This document shows positions 22,466-23,047 of a stretch of DNA of 23,047 bases, piece after piece. This DNA comes from an uncultured Muribaculaceae bacterium. Lineage in GTDB: Bacteria; Bacteroidota; Bacteroidia; Bacteroidales; Muribaculaceae. The position numbers were made by a program, and so were the translations under genes. The stretch covers positions 1 through 23,047 of the forward strand of contig CAJUAR010000045.1 in the NCBI GenBank assembly GCA_910584495.1. Reading direction: 5' to 3'. How positions within the stretch are numbered: position 1 is the stretch's first letter; every line of letters begins with the position of its first letter. Below the pieces are notes generated by a model. It was not told the origin of the DNA. It saw only the letters and a program-made list of their open reading frames with translations, and did not search any database.

Positions 22466-22768
22466 ATGGATAACAGCGAAATTGCTATCAAAGTAGTGAG
22501 TAACGTTACTGGTGTCTCGCCGAAATCTATCCTTTCGACGAGCCGCAAGTTTAAGGTCGTTGAGTGCCGTATGCTCGTTGTGCTGCTGCTCAAACGTGAC
22601 GGTGTCTCTGACGAGTCTATCGGCTGGTCCTTCAAGCGTGGCCGAGTAACAATCCTGAAATCTCGTAGAGTGGCAGAAGACACCCTCGTTTTTTCTAAAA
22701 CATTCCGTGAAAAATTCAACAAAGCACATGAACTCTACACTGAGCAAAAATCCTTACGAGTATCTTAA
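22466..22768 (+). CDS. Stand-alone DnaA domain IV-like DNA-binding protein
   Basis: A 100-aa protein 12 nt after the replication gene. IAIKVVSNVTGVSPKSILST followed by SRKFKVVECRMLVVLLLKRD follows the DnaA C-terminal domain pattern (GVS..DLLSKSRKREVV.AR..A.YLL). SDESIGWSFKRGRVTILKSR occupies the place of the GRDHTTVLHA signature. The whole AAA+ part of DnaA is absent, so it should bind DNA but not hydrolyse ATP. It may mark the element's origin, compete with host DnaA or load the upstream helicase. The signature differs from cellular DnaA (RGRVTI for RDHTTV), so it may recognise another sequence. Its last 41 nt overlap the next gene. Confidence 0.72.
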   Translation: MDNSEIAIKVVSNVTGVSPKSILSTSRKFKVVECRMLVVLLLKRDGVSDESIGWSFKRGRVTILKSRRVAEDTLVFSKTFREKFNKAHELYTEQKSLRVS

Positions 22769-23047
22769 GCTCGACGAGCTTTGCGAAATCGAGCCTATCC
22801 CGGCTCTGTCCTCTTGGTCTATCACGGACGATCAAGCCGAAACAGTGTCGATACTCACTTCGGTCCTCGACAATGGACTGTGGTGCTACGGCTACTCGGT
22901 GTTCTGGAAGAATGGCCGCCATTCGCACTGCAATCCCGACCCCGCAAAGGGCCTGTTTCATTCGCAGCGAGAGGCGCAGCTTTACGCCCTGGGCTTTAGA
23001 GCCGGTTCGACAATATCTGTTAATCACCAGGCGGTCACTCGCCGTGC
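22728..23047 (+). CDS. Unknown protein, 3' end cut by the window edge
   Basis: From ATG 22728 the frame stays open to the last base (106 complete codons), overlapping the previous gene by 41 nt in another frame. It begins MNSTLSKNPYEYLKLDEL and contains VLDNGLWCYGYSVFWKNGRH, SQREAQLYALGFRAG and ISVNHQAVTR. I do not recognise a family. The aromatic central part suggests a small globular domain, and the position behind a replication gene suggests an accessory replication or element-maintenance role. The good codon use across the overlap makes it a believable gene even though both ends of the evidence are limited. Confidence 0.65.
   Translation, partial: MNSTLSKNPYEYLKLDELCEIEPIPALSSWSITDDQAETVSILTSVLDNGLWCYGYSVFWKNGRHSHCNPDPAKGLFHSQREAQLYALGFRAGSTISVNHQAVTRR

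Noticed and set aside
22016..22747. 243-aa minus-strand open frame opposite the replication gene's end
   Set aside because: It crosses two supported plus-strand genes and shows no recognisable domain.

Overview
The window reads as a Bacteroidales chromosome, possibly a gut Muribaculaceae-like lineage. The support is the gene set, a -33/-7 promoter of the Bacteroidetes type (TTTTG, 19 nt, TATATTTG) in front of engB, and the weak or absent Shine-Dalgarno sites. The exact taxon is a guess from family resemblance. A mobile, phage-like element begins just after engB at about 10.7 kb and runs off the right edge.

Region 1 (62-10039, + strand) is one tight gene string with gaps of 3-23 nt or start/stop overlaps. 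Its core salvages N-acetylmuramic acid (MurNAc): a secreted NamZ-type exo-muramidase, a FAD/Fe-S D-lactate or glycolate dehydrogenase, a multi-spanning DUF5009/NagX-like membrane protein (candidate MurNAc transporter), a MurK-like sugar kinase and the MurNAc-6-phosphate etherase MurQ. MurQ releases D-lactate, so the dehydrogenase plausibly consumes that by-product. The string ends with a secreted SGNH esterase and an SF1 helicase that carries an inserted DEDDh exonuclease. engB (10106-10714) follows from its own promoter.

Region 2 (about 10.72-18.07 kb, - strand) is filled by pieces of giant phage polyvalent proteins. The main open frame is about 2,000-2,200 codons. It contains candidate Barnase/EndoU/colicin/RelE-like nuclease folds, an HExxH metallopeptidase, a RadC/JAB-like domain, a second HExxxH metallopeptidase and a helical C-terminal domain. 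It has no convincing start codon. Its 5' side is fused out of frame to a fragment of another polyvalent protein. Its 3' side ends in a mosaic of short module remnants. A perfect 45-nt direct repeat brackets 6.1 kb including the main frame, and a 20-nt sequence occurs three times. This looks like a recombining, partly silent or decayed module array.

Region 3 (18.15-23.05 kb) is the control and replication end of the element: a leftward XRE repressor and, divergently, a small Cro-like protein, a Cys-rich LuxR/GerE-type regulator, a 1005-aa zinc-ribbon/Toprim/helicase replication protein, a stand-alone protein resembling DnaA domain IV, and an overlapping unknown gene cut by the window edge. No integrase, structural phage gene, tRNA, rRNA or CRISPR array is visible.
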